Of a stretch of 42,255 nt of DNA, positions 25,900 through 34,535 are shown piece after piece. The notes beneath the pieces are model-generated. The model had not been told where the DNA came from, searched no databases, and saw nothing but the letters and a program-made list of their open reading frames with translations. The stretch spans positions 1-42,255 of the forward strand of contig MBQZ01000022.1 in the NCBI GenBank assembly GCA_002134785.1, given 5' to 3'. How positions within the stretch are numbered: the stretch's first letter is position 1; every line of letters begins with the position of its first letter. This DNA comes from Crenothrix sp. D3 (GTDB taxonomy: Bacteria > Pseudomonadota > Gammaproteobacteria > Methylococcales > Methylomonadaceae). A program made the translations under genes and the position numbers.

Positions 25900-26715
25900 G
25901 TGACAAGAATTATCGTTGTAACATCTGGTAAAGGTGGCGTTGGTAAAACAACAACCAGTGCTGCCATCGCTATGGGGTTTGCAAAAAAAGGTCACAAAAC
26001 TGCCGTTATTGATTTTGATGTGGGTTTGCGTAATCTTGACTTAATTATGGGCTGTGAGCGCCGTGTCGTTTATGATATTGTTAATGTCATTTATGGTGAG
26101 GCGACACTTAATCAAGCGTTGATTAAAGATAAACATTGTGAAAACCTATACATTTTGCCTGCCTCGCAAACCCGCGATAAAGATGCCTTAAGCCAAGAGG
26201 GTGTCGGACAAATATTAGAAGAATTAGCGGCTAAAGATTTTAAATACATCGTCTGTGATTCGCCAGCAGGGATTGAAAAAGGCGCACATTTGGCAATGTA
26301 TTTTGCTGATGATGCGTTTGTAGTGACTAACCCAGAGGTCGCTTCGGTAAGAGACTCTGATCGGATGTTAGGTATATTAGCCAGTAAATCACGTCGCGCC
26401 GAACAAAATTTAGAGCCGATTAAAGAATATCTACTATTGACGCGTTATTCTCCCGAACGGGTGAGAATAGGGGAAATGCTGAGTGTAGCGGATGTGCAGG
26501 ACATTTTATCACTGCATTTATTAGGAGTTATTCCAGAATCAAAATCTGTTTTAACTGCGTCAAATTCAGGAACACCTGTAATTCTCGATGAAAAAAGCGA
26601 TGCTGGTCAGGCTTATGTCGATATTGTTGCCCGTTATTTAGGTGAAGACAAGCCACATCGTTTTATTGAAGAAGAGAAAAAGGGGCTTTTTGGGAAGTTC
26701 TTCGGGAGTAAGTGA
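25900..26715 (+). CDS. minD: Septum site-determining ATPase MinD
   Basis: This 271-residue protein has a deviant Walker A motif (SGKGGVGKTTTSA), followed by IDFDVGLRNLDLIMG and CDSPAGIEKGA. The C-terminal amphipathic membrane-targeting helix is KKGLFGKFFGSK. It starts with GTG at 25900 (TRIIVVTSGKGG), preceded by a TGGAG ribosome binding site. ATP-bound MinD binds the membrane, recruits MinC, and is released by MinE, giving pole-to-pole oscillation. Its stop overlaps the minE start. Confidence 0.98.
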   Translation: MTRIIVVTSGKGGVGKTTTSAAIAMGFAKKGHKTAVIDFDVGLRNLDLIMGCERRVVYDIVNVIYGEATLNQALIKDKHCENLYILPASQTRDKDALSQEGVGQILEELAAKDFKYIVCDSPAGIEKGAHLAMYFADDAFVVTNPEVASVRDSDRMLGILASKSRRAEQNLEPIKEYLLLTRYSPERVRIGEMLSVADVQDILSLHLLGVIPESKSVLTASNSGTPVILDEKSDAGQAYVDIVARYLGEDKPHRFIEEEKKGLFGKFFGSK

Positions 26716-26972
26716 TGAGTTTATTGGATTACTTTAAGATAACTAAAGTGAGTTCCGCATCGGTTGCAAAAGAGAGATTGCAAATTTTGGTTGCTCATGA
26801 ACGCTCATCTAAAAATCAGCCATCTTATCTGCCTCAATTACAAAAAGAATTGTTACAAGTCATACAAAAATACGTCAATGTTAGCAATGATTCCATTTCT
26901 GTTAATTTTGAACAAGATGATCATCAGGAAACACTTGAAGTCAATATAGTATTACCTGATAAACCACGCTAA
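26715..26972 (+). CDS. minE: Cell division topological specificity factor MinE
   Basis: This 85-residue protein starts with SLLDYFKI, the membrane-binding N-terminus. It has the MinD-interacting segment SVAKERLQILVAHERS, followed by the dimerisation domain (LLQVIQKYVNVSNDSISVNF). The ATG at 26715 shares its first base with the minD stop; a GTG at 26712 is also in frame. MinE stimulates MinD ATPase and restricts MinCD to the poles. Confidence 0.96.
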   Translation: MSLLDYFKITKVSSASVAKERLQILVAHERSSKNQPSYLPQLQKELLQVIQKYVNVSNDSISVNFEQDDHQETLEVNIVLPDKPR

Positions 26973-27014
26973 AATTTATTAAATTTTTCATTAATCACAA
27001 TAAAGGTAAGTAGA

Positions 27015-27212
27015 ATGAGTAATACAATCAGCGATGCAGCAGGTAAAATATGGCAATATTTGGATAAAAATGGTCCGTCTAGCGTCACTAAAATTACGAC
27101 AGAAACAGAAATTAATCAAAAAGATATGCAACGTGCAATTGGCTGGTTATCTAAGGAAGATAAACTGTTAATTGAGGTTAAAGGTCGTGTTGAAACTATT
27201 TCATTAAAATAG
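27015..27212 (+). CDS. Small winged helix-turn-helix protein
   Basis: This 65-residue protein resembles the short winged helix-turn-helix family (Pfam wHTH_10 type). It has ISDAAGKIWQYLDKNGPSS, recognition segment TKITTETEINQKDMQRAIGWLSKEDKL, and wing LIEVKGRVETISLK. Similar proteins are widespread in bacteria, with no established role; they may bind DNA. It follows minE by 42 bases in the same direction and could be the last gene of the min transcript. An inverted repeat ends the unit. Confidence 0.82.
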   Translation: MSNTISDAAGKIWQYLDKNGPSSVTKITTETEINQKDMQRAIGWLSKEDKLLIEVKGRVETISLK

Positions 27213-27220
27213 AGCTTGTA

Positions 27221-27264
27221 AAGCTAACCTTCTCTTTTTATATTGCCAATGAGGAGGTTAGCTT
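27221..27264. terminator. Inverted repeat between convergent genes, probable bidirectional terminator
   Basis: AAGCTAACCTTCTC (27221-27234) pairs with GAGGAGGTTAGCTT (27251-27264), 14 bp with one wobble pair, around a 16-base loop. It lies between the winged-helix gene and the convergent HD-GYP gene. No long T-run follows, so termination efficiency is uncertain. Confidence 0.65.
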
Positions 27265-27311
27265 ACATTTCTAAAGTTCGGAGACAATAACAACACTATG
27301 TATCATTATCG

Positions 27312-28640
27312 TTATCTGGACATAGAAAAACTTTTTTGTAGCAGACCTTCTTGATAATATTTACTGACATCAACATTCCAGTCTTTGGCTTTTATGATGT
27401 TTTTTATCGTATAAACATTACCGAGTTTATCGGTAGTCATTTTTGATAAATCAACAATTCGCCCAGATACTGGGTTCTTTTCTTCATCTAAAATAATAAC
27501 AACTTGAGGTCGTAATTTCGCGTTCTCATGAACTTCGATCACGATTGCAACCGCTCCATTAGTCATTTCAATTAAGCATCCAGGTGGATAGACACCAATA
27601 CTTTCGATAAATTTGACCACTAATGTGGGGTCAAAATGAGTACCTGCCAAATTAGTTAAAATCTGAGTTGCTTCAAGATGTGTTTTTCCTCTTTGATAAG
27701 GTGTGTCGCTAGTCATTCCATCGTAAGCATTCGCAATCGAAACAATTTTTGTGAAATGTGAAATACCTGATTCCTGCATACGGCGAGGGTAGCCCTTACC
27801 GTCCAATTGTTCATGGTGAGTTAAGGCAACGGCAGCAGCACTTAAACTCATGTTTTCGCTGGATTTTAATAGATTATAACCTAGTCGGGTATGAGTTCTC
27901 ATAATAAGCAACTCTTGTTCATCCAGTGGCGTTGATTTGTGCAAAATTTCAGGGGGTATTAGTAATTTACCCACATCGTGCATCATGCCACAAAGCCCTA
28001 AATTATTAAGGTCTGCGCTTGAAAGATTGATATGTCGCCCCAGAACAATTGATAAAATGCTGACATTTAAACTGTGTTGCGCAGTGTGTTCATCCTTATT
28101 TTTTAATTGAGTCAGCCATAACATGGTATCGGGGGAATGCAGGACACTTTCGACGCATTCTGCCACCGCGTTTTTAGTGAGTACACTATCAATACCTCCG
28201 CCATTCTCAACGGTACTCATAAAGTCTGAAACAACACGCTCTGCGTTGTCATAGACTTTTCCTGCACGCGAAATTTCTTTTTCAAATGTGCTTGATTTTT
28301 TAGGTGGCGTGCCATATTTGGCAATTTCAATAGACCTTGCTGCCACTATTTGCTTAAAGCTAACGGGTGTAGCTACGTTTTTTCTTTGTCGTGTCATATC
28401 AATATAAACATGATGACAAATGTCTTTAACTGCGCGTAGTTCTTTTTCTGTTTTTATTTCGAAGCCCTGAAGTAAAAAAGCAGTTTCTACCCAAGGTTTA
28501 TCTAATTCAGAGACATACATACCTATTGTCAACTGATCAACAGGAATAAAAACTTTTACCAGTGATGAATACTCTGTTTCATCTAAACGCTTTGGCGTAG
28601 TAATTTTCTTTTTTCGACCAAAAGGCCACAATATAGCCAT
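27312..28640 (-). CDS. HD-GYP domain cyclic-di-GMP phosphodiesterase with DUF3391
   Basis: This 442-residue soluble protein has an N-terminal DUF3391 domain (VFIPVDQLTIGMYVSELDKPW, residues about 28-90), typical of one HD-GYP class. The HD-GYP domain has TAQHSLNVSIL, MMHDVGKLLIPPEIL (HD), HTRLGYNLL, and HHEQLDGKGYP (HHE and GYP, a complete signature). A trailing domain follows (GCLIEMTNGAVAIVIEV). All motif residues for a metal-dependent phosphodiesterase are present, so hydrolysis of cyclic-di-GMP to pGpG or GMP is expected. This would affect motility or adhesion. It is convergent with the min cluster and downstream of aguB in the same direction. Confidence 0.93.
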   Translation of the reverse strand: MAILWPFGRKKKITTPKRLDETEYSSLVKVFIPVDQLTIGMYVSELDKPWVETAFLLQGFEIKTEKELRAVKDICHHVYIDMTRQRKNVATPVSFKQIVAARSIEIAKYGTPPKKSSTFEKEISRAGKVYDNAERVVSDFMSTVENGGGIDSVLTKNAVAECVESVLHSPDTMLWLTQLKNKDEHTAQHSLNVSILSIVLGRHINLSSADLNNLGLCGMMHDVGKLLIPPEILHKSTPLDEQELLIMRTHTRLGYNLLKSSENMSLSAAAVALTHHEQLDGKGYPRRMQESGISHFTKIVSIANAYDGMTSDTPYQRGKTHLEATQILTNLAGTHFDPTLVVKFIESIGVYPPGCLIEMTNGAVAIVIEVHENAKLRPQVVIILDEEKNPVSGRIVDLSKMTTDKLGNVYTIKNIIKAKDWNVDVSKYYQEGLLQKSFSMSR

Positions 28641-28772
28641 TACTCATCCACAATAATAGGTTTTTTTTAATGTCATAAAGACTTAATCTAAACGAAATAC
28701 TGAATAATTTTAACCTAGGAAATTATAATAATTTCTTTTTTTAAAGCCTAAATGTACTCAAGCTAACATTGT

Positions 28773-29657
28773 TTAATCAATAAAACGCTTTGCTAAATCA
28801 CTATATTCATCAATTCTACGGTCGCGTAGATAAGGCCATATTCGTCTGATATGCTCGCTTCTCGTGCTATCCAGAGTGCAGCTTAACAGATTGACCTCAG
28901 TATCATTAGCATTCGTGATAATTTCGCCTTGAGGGCCTGCTATAAAGCTATTACCCCAAAATTGAATGCCTTTATCAGAATCAGGTGCTTTTTCAAAGCC
29001 GATGCGATTACAAGAAATGACAGGAATACCATTAGCCACTGCGTGAGCGCGTTGAATGGTAATCCACGCGTCTAGCTGGCGTTGTTGTTCTTCAGGGTTG
29101 TCTTCCTTGTCCCAGCCAATCGCCGTTGGATAAATCAACAATTCTGCCCCCGCTAACGCCATTAAACGTGCGGCTTCTGGAAACCATTGATCCCAACAAA
29201 TTAAAACGCCCAATTTACCAATTGAGGTTTCAATCGGTTTAAAACCAATATCACCAGGTGTGAAATAATATTTTTCATAAAAACCAGGGTCATCGGGAAT
29301 GTGCATTTTTCTGTATTTACCTGCGATACTGCCATCTTTGTCAAACACAACGGCGGTATTATGATAAAGCCCTGCGGCTCTGCGTTCAAAAATAGTTGAA
29401 ACGATGACAATTTTCAATTTTTTAGCGACAGCTGATAGAATTTCAGTGGTGGGACCGGGAATAGATTGTGCTAAATCGAAGTAATTATAATCTTCGTTTT
29501 GGCAAAAATACGAATCCAGATGCAATTCAGGCAATACTACCAAATCAGCACCCTCGGCGGCGGCTTCATGAATTTTGGCAATAGAAAAGTCAAGGTTAGT
29601 TTGTCTATCTGCATGACAGGGCTGTTGAACAGCACTCACTATTAAAGTTGGTTTCAT
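28773..29657 (-). CDS. aguB: N-carbamoylputrescine amidase
   Basis: This 294-residue nitrilase-superfamily enzyme hydrolyses N-carbamoylputrescine to putrescine, CO2 and ammonia in the agmatine route of polyamine synthesis. The catalytic triad segments are VVLPELHLDSYF (Glu), YRKMHIPDDPGFYEKYYF (Lys) and GVLICWDQWFPEAARL (Cys). The long DDPGFYEKYYFTPGD block and the C-terminal RRIWPYLRDRRIDEY are typical of AguB. I use the ATG at 29657 rather than a TTG at 29663. The partner aguA (agmatine deiminase) is not adjacent. It is divergent from xerD. Confidence 0.94.
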   Translation of the reverse strand: MKPTLIVSAVQQPCHADRQTNLDFSIAKIHEAAAEGADLVVLPELHLDSYFCQNEDYNYFDLAQSIPGPTTEILSAVAKKLKIVIVSTIFERRAAGLYHNTAVVFDKDGSIAGKYRKMHIPDDPGFYEKYYFTPGDIGFKPIETSIGKLGVLICWDQWFPEAARLMALAGAELLIYPTAIGWDKEDNPEEQQRQLDAWITIQRAHAVANGIPVISCNRIGFEKAPDSDKGIQFWGNSFIAGPQGEIITNANDTEVNLLSCTLDSTRSEHIRRIWPYLRDRRIDEYSDLAKRFID

Positions 29658-29796
29658 AATCAAATAATTAGATTGTTATTGGGTAACTTATAAAAATACG
29701 GCAATATACTTGGATAACGATTAGAATGCCATAGCCTGTTTTTTCTCATCTTCATCATGATAGAAAACTACCATAAAATGCAATAATATCAAGATA

Positions 29797-29815
29797 GAGG
29801 TAACGCTTTTACCTC
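29797..29815 (+). promoter_or_regulatory. Short hairpin before xerD
   Basis: GAGGTAA, CGCTT, TTACCTC forms a 7-bp perfect stem ending 15 bases before the xerD ATG. It could occlude the ribosome binding region, or it could be a fragment of an intergenic palindrome. Low significance. Confidence 0.35.
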
Positions 29816-29830
29816 CGTCATTTATAAAAA

Positions 29831-30715
29831 ATGAATGCTACTGATTTGATTGACCAATTTTTAGATGCTGTTTGGGTAGAGCAAGGCTTGAGTGAAAACA
29901 CACTGTCTGCCTATCGCAGTGATTTACAAATTTTTGCCCGTTGGTTAACAGGAAAAACGCTATTAGATGTAGAAAGTAGCGATTTATCACAATTTCTTGC
30001 CAGCCGTTATAAAGACGGTATTGGCAATCGCTCTTCAGCGCGTATTTTGTCGAGTTTACGCCGTTTTTATGGTTATTACATCCGCGAAAACCGTATTATC
30101 ATTGATCCGACGGCATTAATTGAGTCACCTCATATCGGTAAGCCTTTGCCCATCTCTTTATCTGAACACGATGTTGAACTATTGCTTAACGCGCCAGAAG
30201 TCAGTAATCCACACGGATTTCGAGATAAAGCTATGCTGGAAATGCTCTATGCCACAGGGTTACGCGTTTCAGAACTGGTCAATTTAAAGTTTGAGCAAAT
30301 CAATTTTCGCCAAGGTGTGGTGCGTATCATCGGCAAAGGCAATAAAGAACGGCTAGTGCCTGTTGGCGAGGAAGCAATGATGTGGCTAGAAAATTATATG
30401 ACCAGTGCGAGGGCTAGTCTTCTCGGTGAGCGACAATGCGATTATTTATTTGTCACCAACCGTGCAGATGGTATGACTCGGCAAGCCTTTTGGCATATTA
30501 TCAAACGCCACGCTAAAACAGCGGGAATTAACAAAGAATTATCACCGCATACCTTGCGACACGCGTTTGCAACCCATTTGTTAAATCATGGTGCTGATTT
30601 ACGCGTAGTGCAATTATTACTGGGGCATTCCGATTTATCAACCACTCAAATTTACATTCACGTTGCCCGCGAACGTTTAAAAGATTTACACACAAAATAT
30701 CATCCACGAGGCTAA
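29831..30715 (+). CDS. xerD: Site-specific tyrosine recombinase XerD
   Basis: This 294-residue recombinase acts with XerC at dif to resolve chromosome dimers. The N-terminal SAM-like domain has LIDQFLDAVWVEQGLSENT and TLSAYRSDLQIFARW. The catalytic residues are all visible: Arg in ATGLRVSELVNL, Lys in GKGNKERLVP, His and Arg in SPHTLRHAFATHLLNHGAD, His in LLGHSDLSTTQIY, and the Tyr in QIYIHVARERL. The length fits XerD. The stop is 2 bases before the lpxA-like ATG, so the two form an operon. Confidence 0.95.
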   Translation: MNATDLIDQFLDAVWVEQGLSENTLSAYRSDLQIFARWLTGKTLLDVESSDLSQFLASRYKDGIGNRSSARILSSLRRFYGYYIRENRIIIDPTALIESPHIGKPLPISLSEHDVELLLNAPEVSNPHGFRDKAMLEMLYATGLRVSELVNLKFEQINFRQGVVRIIGKGNKERLVPVGEEAMMWLENYMTSARASLLGERQCDYLFVTNRADGMTRQAFWHIIKRHAKTAGINKELSPHTLRHAFATHLLNHGADLRVVQLLLGHSDLSTTQIYIHVARERLKDLHTKYHPRG

Positions 30716-30717
30716 AC

Positions 30718-31506
30718 ATGACCCAACACATTCATCCCACCGCTTATATCGCGCCTGACGCTGTACTGGGCAACAATATTATCGTAGACCCTTTTGCTGT
30801 CATCGAATCAGGCGTTGAACTGGGTGATAATTGCCACATCGGCGCACACGCGGTTATTCAACGCCATGTTAAGATGGGCAGCGGTAATGTGTTACATCCT
30901 CATGCCGTATTAGGCGGCTTGCCACAAGATACCAGCTTTAAAGCGGAAACGGTTTCTTGGTTGTTAATAGGTGATAACAATGTATTTAGAGAAGGCTTTA
31001 CCGCCCACCGCGCTTCTAAAGAACACGGTGAAACGCGCATCGGTTCAGGCTGTTATTTTATGAACAATAGTCACGTTGCCCATGATTGTACGGTCGGTAA
31101 CAACACCATCTTTGCCAATAACGTCGCCATCGGTGGTCATGTTGAAGTCGGTCATAATGTATTCATGGGTGGTGCAGTCGTTGTCCATCAATTCTGCCGT
31201 GTTGGTTCATTCGCCATCGTACAAGGGACAACAGGGTTGAATATGGATGTCATTCCATTCACGCTAATCGGCGGACGACCTGCACGCCACTACCGTTTAA
31301 ATACTATTGGTTTAAAACGCGCAGGCATTACGGGCGAACGCTACAACGTGTTAGCTGCCGCGTTTCGTTTATTAAGAAATAAACAACCGCTTGATGATTT
31401 GCAAGAAACGACGGAATTAGTGCAATTAAGAGACTGGTTAGCGGTTAAATCCAAACGCGGTATTCACGGCTTTATTGAATCTAAACGCGGAAATCATAAC
31501 GAATAA
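30718..31506 (+). CDS. lpxA: Acyl-ACP:UDP-N-acetylglucosamine O-acyltransferase, stand-alone LpxA
   Basis: This 262-residue left-handed beta-helix acyltransferase performs the first step of lipid A synthesis in the cytoplasm. Hexapeptide repeats fill residues 4-190 (AYIAPDAVLGNNIIVDPFAV, and HVEVGHNVFMGGAVVVHQFC). The catalytic His is in NNSHVAHDCTVGNN. LGGLPQDTSF and the C-terminal helical domain (RLNTIGLKRAGITGERYNVL) are LpxA-like. It is not in the usual lpxD-fabZ-lpxA-lpxB operon but behind xerD. It may therefore be a second copy with a different acyl-chain preference, or the operon may have been split. Confidence 0.92.
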   Translation: MTQHIHPTAYIAPDAVLGNNIIVDPFAVIESGVELGDNCHIGAHAVIQRHVKMGSGNVLHPHAVLGGLPQDTSFKAETVSWLLIGDNNVFREGFTAHRASKEHGETRIGSGCYFMNNSHVAHDCTVGNNTIFANNVAIGGHVEVGHNVFMGGAVVVHQFCRVGSFAIVQGTTGLNMDVIPFTLIGGRPARHYRLNTIGLKRAGITGERYNVLAAAFRLLRNKQPLDDLQETTELVQLRDWLAVKSKRGIHGFIESKRGNHNE

Positions 31507-31559
31507 CCCACTACATATATGAATACCATGTCCTGCACATCGGGCGGCACAACATCGCT

Positions 31560-31694
31560 TTATAGACTTGGATACCAGCCTAGCGCGACAAGCTGTTTAA
31601 AAAAGCTATGCGCCCATTGCTCAGGTGAAGAAACCAAGCCATGTTTAACGGGATTGTAATGGATATAGTTCAAATAGTTGTGGAAGTCGCGCCT
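31560..31694 (-). pseudogene. Relic of a REP-associated tyrosine transposase (RAYT), C-terminal end
   Basis: Read on the minus strand from about 31694 to the TAA at 31560-31562, the DNA encodes RDFHNYLNYIHYNPVKHGLV and then SSPEQWAHSFFKQLVALGWY. The YIHYNPVKHGLV segment is highly characteristic of the Y1/RAYT (IS200-like) transposase C-terminus. The rest of the gene, including the HUH and catalytic Tyr parts, has been replaced by the start of the permease gene. This remnant supports the idea that the palindromic repeats of this genome were once mobilised by such an enzyme. Confidence 0.8.
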
Positions 31695-32834
31695 ATGACC
31701 AACACACCGATAGTCTCAGAATTACCACCTTCAATAGATGTCTTCAAGCAGGACAATGGATTGTCGTGTGTTAAATTATCAGGCTGTTGGAATTTGCGCA
31801 ATCTGTCAGCGAATGACGAGTTACAGCAACGCATTAAACGCCACGCAGTTGATAAAACCCAGCAATGGAATATGAATGCTGTCGATGTGCTGGACAGTGT
31901 GGCGGCGTTGTTGTTGTGGGAGGCGTGGGGTGAAAAATTGCCCACTAACTTAGAAATAAAGCCTGAACATCAACGCTTGTTTGACCGTTGGCAAGCGCAA
32001 CAGCCGCCTGTTATTGAACTCACGCCTTTTGGTTTCAGTGTATTTATAGGCTATTGCCGTTTAAGCCTTGCCAGTTTTTGGTCGCAGTTGGTGAGTGTGT
32101 TGATGTTATTGGGACAACTGCTGCTGGATACGGTCTATTTATTAAGGCATCCGCAGGACATTCCGTGGGCTGAGATTTCTATTACCATTTATGATGCGGG
32201 AGTCAGAGCCTTAGGGATTACCGCTTTGGTGGGGTTTTTAATTGGCATCGTTTTGAGTTATTTGTCCGCATTGCAATTAAAAACCTTCGGGGCAGAAGTT
32301 TATATTATTAATATTCTGGGCTTAAGCATTATTCGGGAATTAGGCCCTTTATTGGCGGCTATTCTGGTGGCTGGGCGTTCAGGTTCTGCGATTACTGCGC
32401 AAATTGGTATCATGCGGGTCACAGAAGAATTGGATGCGTTATCGGCGATGGGTATTTCCCATTCACTGCGTTTGATTCTGCCCAAAGTCACCGCGCTGGC
32501 AATCGTTATGCCACTGTTAAGCACTTGGACAAGTGCCGCCGCGCTGATAGGAGGGATGTTTTCTGCGCAAAATACACTGGATATTAGTTATCAACAATTT
32601 TTAGTGCAGCTGCCTGATGTCGTGCCGTTAGTGAATGTATTTATCGGGCTGGGTAAAAGTACGGTATTTGGTTTGATGATTGCGCTGATTGCCTGTCATT
32701 TTGGTTTTAGAATCAAACCTAATACCGAAAGTCTGGGCAGTGAAACCACTAACTCAGTTGTTGCGGCAATTACCGTGGTGATTATGATAGACGCGCTGTT
32801 TGCCATTTTGTTTATGGGAATCGGAATGCCATGA
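31695..32834 (+). CDS. MlaE-type ABC permease with N-terminal STAS-like domain
   Basis: This protein has 379 residues. The first about 100 look like a soluble STAS/MlaB-like domain (LSCVKLSGCWNLRNLS, and WNMNAVDVLDSVAALLLWEA). The permease domain follows (PFGFSVFIGYCRL to the end) with the MlaE signatures ALGITALVGFLIGIVLSYLS, LGLSIIRELGPLLAAILVAG and RVTEELDALSAMG. In Escherichia coli MlaB and MlaE are separate, so this is a fused form seen in paralogous MCE systems. The ATG at 31695 avoids a RAYT relic that the longer frame from 31641 would include. The stop overlaps the ATPase start by 4 bases. Confidence 0.88.
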   Translation: MTNTPIVSELPPSIDVFKQDNGLSCVKLSGCWNLRNLSANDELQQRIKRHAVDKTQQWNMNAVDVLDSVAALLLWEAWGEKLPTNLEIKPEHQRLFDRWQAQQPPVIELTPFGFSVFIGYCRLSLASFWSQLVSVLMLLGQLLLDTVYLLRHPQDIPWAEISITIYDAGVRALGITALVGFLIGIVLSYLSALQLKTFGAEVYIINILGLSIIRELGPLLAAILVAGRSGSAITAQIGIMRVTEELDALSAMGISHSLRLILPKVTALAIVMPLLSTWTSAAALIGGMFSAQNTLDISYQQFLVQLPDVVPLVNVFIGLGKSTVFGLMIALIACHFGFRIKPNTESLGSETTNSVVAAITVVIMIDALFAILFMGIGMP

Positions 32835-33604
32835 CCTATGCGATACAGTTTGACCATATCTGGACACGCTTTGGCGATAAAGTGGTGCATCAGGATATTC
32901 ATTTCAGCCTTGAACAGGGTGAAATACTGGGTGTGGTTGGCGCGTCAGGCTGCGGTAAAACCACCTTGCTACGCGAAATTATCGGTTTGCAGCTACCGAC
33001 TGAGGGTGAAGTGTTCGTGATGGGGAAATCCTTGAAAAATGTCACCGCCGCCCACGGGCAATGGTTGCGTCATGATTGCGGCGTGTTGTTTCAAAAAGGC
33101 GCGTTGTTCAGCGTGTTGAATGTGTTTGATAATATCGCCTTTCCCCTGCGCGAAATCGGCTTTCATGATGAAGACTTGATTGCGCGTATCGTGTTTATGA
33201 AGCTGTCTATGGTCGGTCTGTCTGAACACGATGCGTGGTTAAAACCTGCCGATTTGTCGGGCGGCATGATTAAACGCGTCGCACTGGCGCGGACGATGGT
33301 GCTTGAACCCAGTTTGTTATTATTGGATGAACCCACCTCAGGACTCGACCCGATTTCCAGTGAAGATTTTGTTAGTCTGTTGTCTGAATTACATCATGTG
33401 CTTAATTTCACCGTGTTTATGGTGACGCATGATTTGGATATTCTGCGTGATTTATGTACCAAAGTTGCGGTACTTGCGGATAATCAATTGGTGGCATTCG
33501 GCACACTGGCGGAAGTTTTAAACACTCAGCATCCGTTCATTGATAAGTTTTTTTATAATAAACGCGCTCAAAGAGTATTTCAGCAAGGAGTCACTCGTGG
33601 GTAA
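32831..33604 (+). CDS. mlaF: MlaF-type ABC transporter ATPase
   Basis: This 257-residue ATPase has Walker A GASGCGKTTLLRE, Q-loop VLFQKGALFS, signature LSGGMIKRVALARTM, Walker B SLLLLDEPTSGLDP and switch histidine FMVTHDLDIL. The sequence order and the GALFSVLNVFDNIAFPLRE stretch place it in the MCE/Mla lipid-transport ATPases rather than nutrient importers. It energises transfer of phospholipid or another lipid between membranes, in complex with the fused permease and the MCE protein encoded next. It overlaps its neighbours on both sides. Confidence 0.95.
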   Translation: MTYAIQFDHIWTRFGDKVVHQDIHFSLEQGEILGVVGASGCGKTTLLREIIGLQLPTEGEVFVMGKSLKNVTAAHGQWLRHDCGVLFQKGALFSVLNVFDNIAFPLREIGFHDEDLIARIVFMKLSMVGLSEHDAWLKPADLSGGMIKRVALARTMVLEPSLLLLDEPTSGLDPISSEDFVSLLSELHHVLNFTVFMVTHDLDILRDLCTKVAVLADNQLVAFGTLAEVLNTQHPFIDKFFYNKRAQRVFQQGVTRG

Positions 33605-34535
33605 AAATAAGCACGCACTGGTAACAGGTCTGTTTCTGGTTATTTTTGTGGCAGCAGTGACCAGCATTATTTATTGGATAGGGCATTTTGAACGCGAACG
33701 TAACGTTTATGTGATTGCCACGCGTGAAGCGGTGGCAGGTCTTAATCCAGAATCAACGGTGTTTTATCGCGGCATTGCGGTGGGAAAAGTCTTAAAAATC
33801 ATGTTCGACCCGAATGATTCGGGCATTATTCTGGTGCCGATTGAAGTCGATAAAAATATCATCTTCACCAAAGGCGTGTTTGCCACTTTACGCTTGAAAG
33901 GCGTGACGGGCTTAACTCAAATTCAATTAGCCGATAAAGGGCAAATCACTGAACCCTTGCCTGCTAACAGTAAAAATAAAGCCTATCGTATTCCGTTAGT
34001 ACCGTCGATGACTGATAGATTATTGGATTCAGGCGAGCAGATACTGGCAAAAGCCGACCATATCATGGTACGGTTAGATGGGCTATTAAATGATGAAAAT
34101 ACCGAAAATATTGGCGATATTTTGGGTAATTTAAAAAACCTGAGCGATAAACTAATCGACTTGAATAAAAGCCTCGATAAAGCCTTAATCGGTATTCCCG
34201 CGCTAAGCCACGATGCGCAAACTACGTTAAAACACATTAATGGTTTAACGGATGAATTACAGATATTGAGTAAAGAGCTGCGCACTTTGAGTGCTAAAAC
34301 AGGCAATCTTACCGATAAAGCGGGTAATTTTGCGGATACGGGAAAAAATATGGGTGAATTGTTGATGCAAACGACACTCCCTAAAATGAATGAACTATTG
34401 ACTGATTTACAGGCAACCGCGCGGGAAGTAAAAAACACGTCTACGGTGCTGAGAAAAAACCCGCAGTCATTATTATTAGGGCAACCACCGTCACAACCTG
34501 CACCAGGTGAACCTAATTATGAGGTTATCGAATGA
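33597..34535 (+). CDS. MCE (MlaD-family) lipid-transport substrate-binding protein
   Basis: This is a protein of about 312 residues. One N-terminal membrane helix (HALVTGLFLVIFVAAVTSIIYW) anchors it. A single MCE domain follows (AVAGLNPESTVFYRGIAVGKV, then LRLKGVTGLTQIQLADKG). A long C-terminal helical part (about residues 145-290) has Leu/Asn/Lys repeats that should form the coiled tube of MlaD/PqiB-like hexamers. The start is the GTG at 33597, with AAGGAG 6 bases upstream; it overlaps mlaF by 8 bases. The C-terminus is Pro-rich (QPPSQPAPGEPNYEVIE). It is the periplasmic lipid channel of this ABC system. Confidence 0.92.
   Translation: MGKNKHALVTGLFLVIFVAAVTSIIYWIGHFERERNVYVIATREAVAGLNPESTVFYRGIAVGKVLKIMFDPNDSGIILVPIEVDKNIIFTKGVFATLRLKGVTGLTQIQLADKGQITEPLPANSKNKAYRIPLVPSMTDRLLDSGEQILAKADHIMVRLDGLLNDENTENIGDILGNLKNLSDKLIDLNKSLDKALIGIPALSHDAQTTLKHINGLTDELQILSKELRTLSAKTGNLTDKAGNFADTGKNMGELLMQTTLPKMNELLTDLQATAREVKNTSTVLRKNPQSLLLGQPPSQPAPGEPNYEVIE

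Noticed and set aside
28690-28740. GAAATTA-TAA-TAATTTC followed by T residues as a terminator
   Set aside because: The T-run is on the plus strand while both flanking genes are on the minus strand, so it cannot terminate them; likely AT-rich chance.
31641-31694. N-terminal extension of the MlaE-like permease
   Set aside because: It overlaps the RAYT relic; translation from 31695 is more natural.
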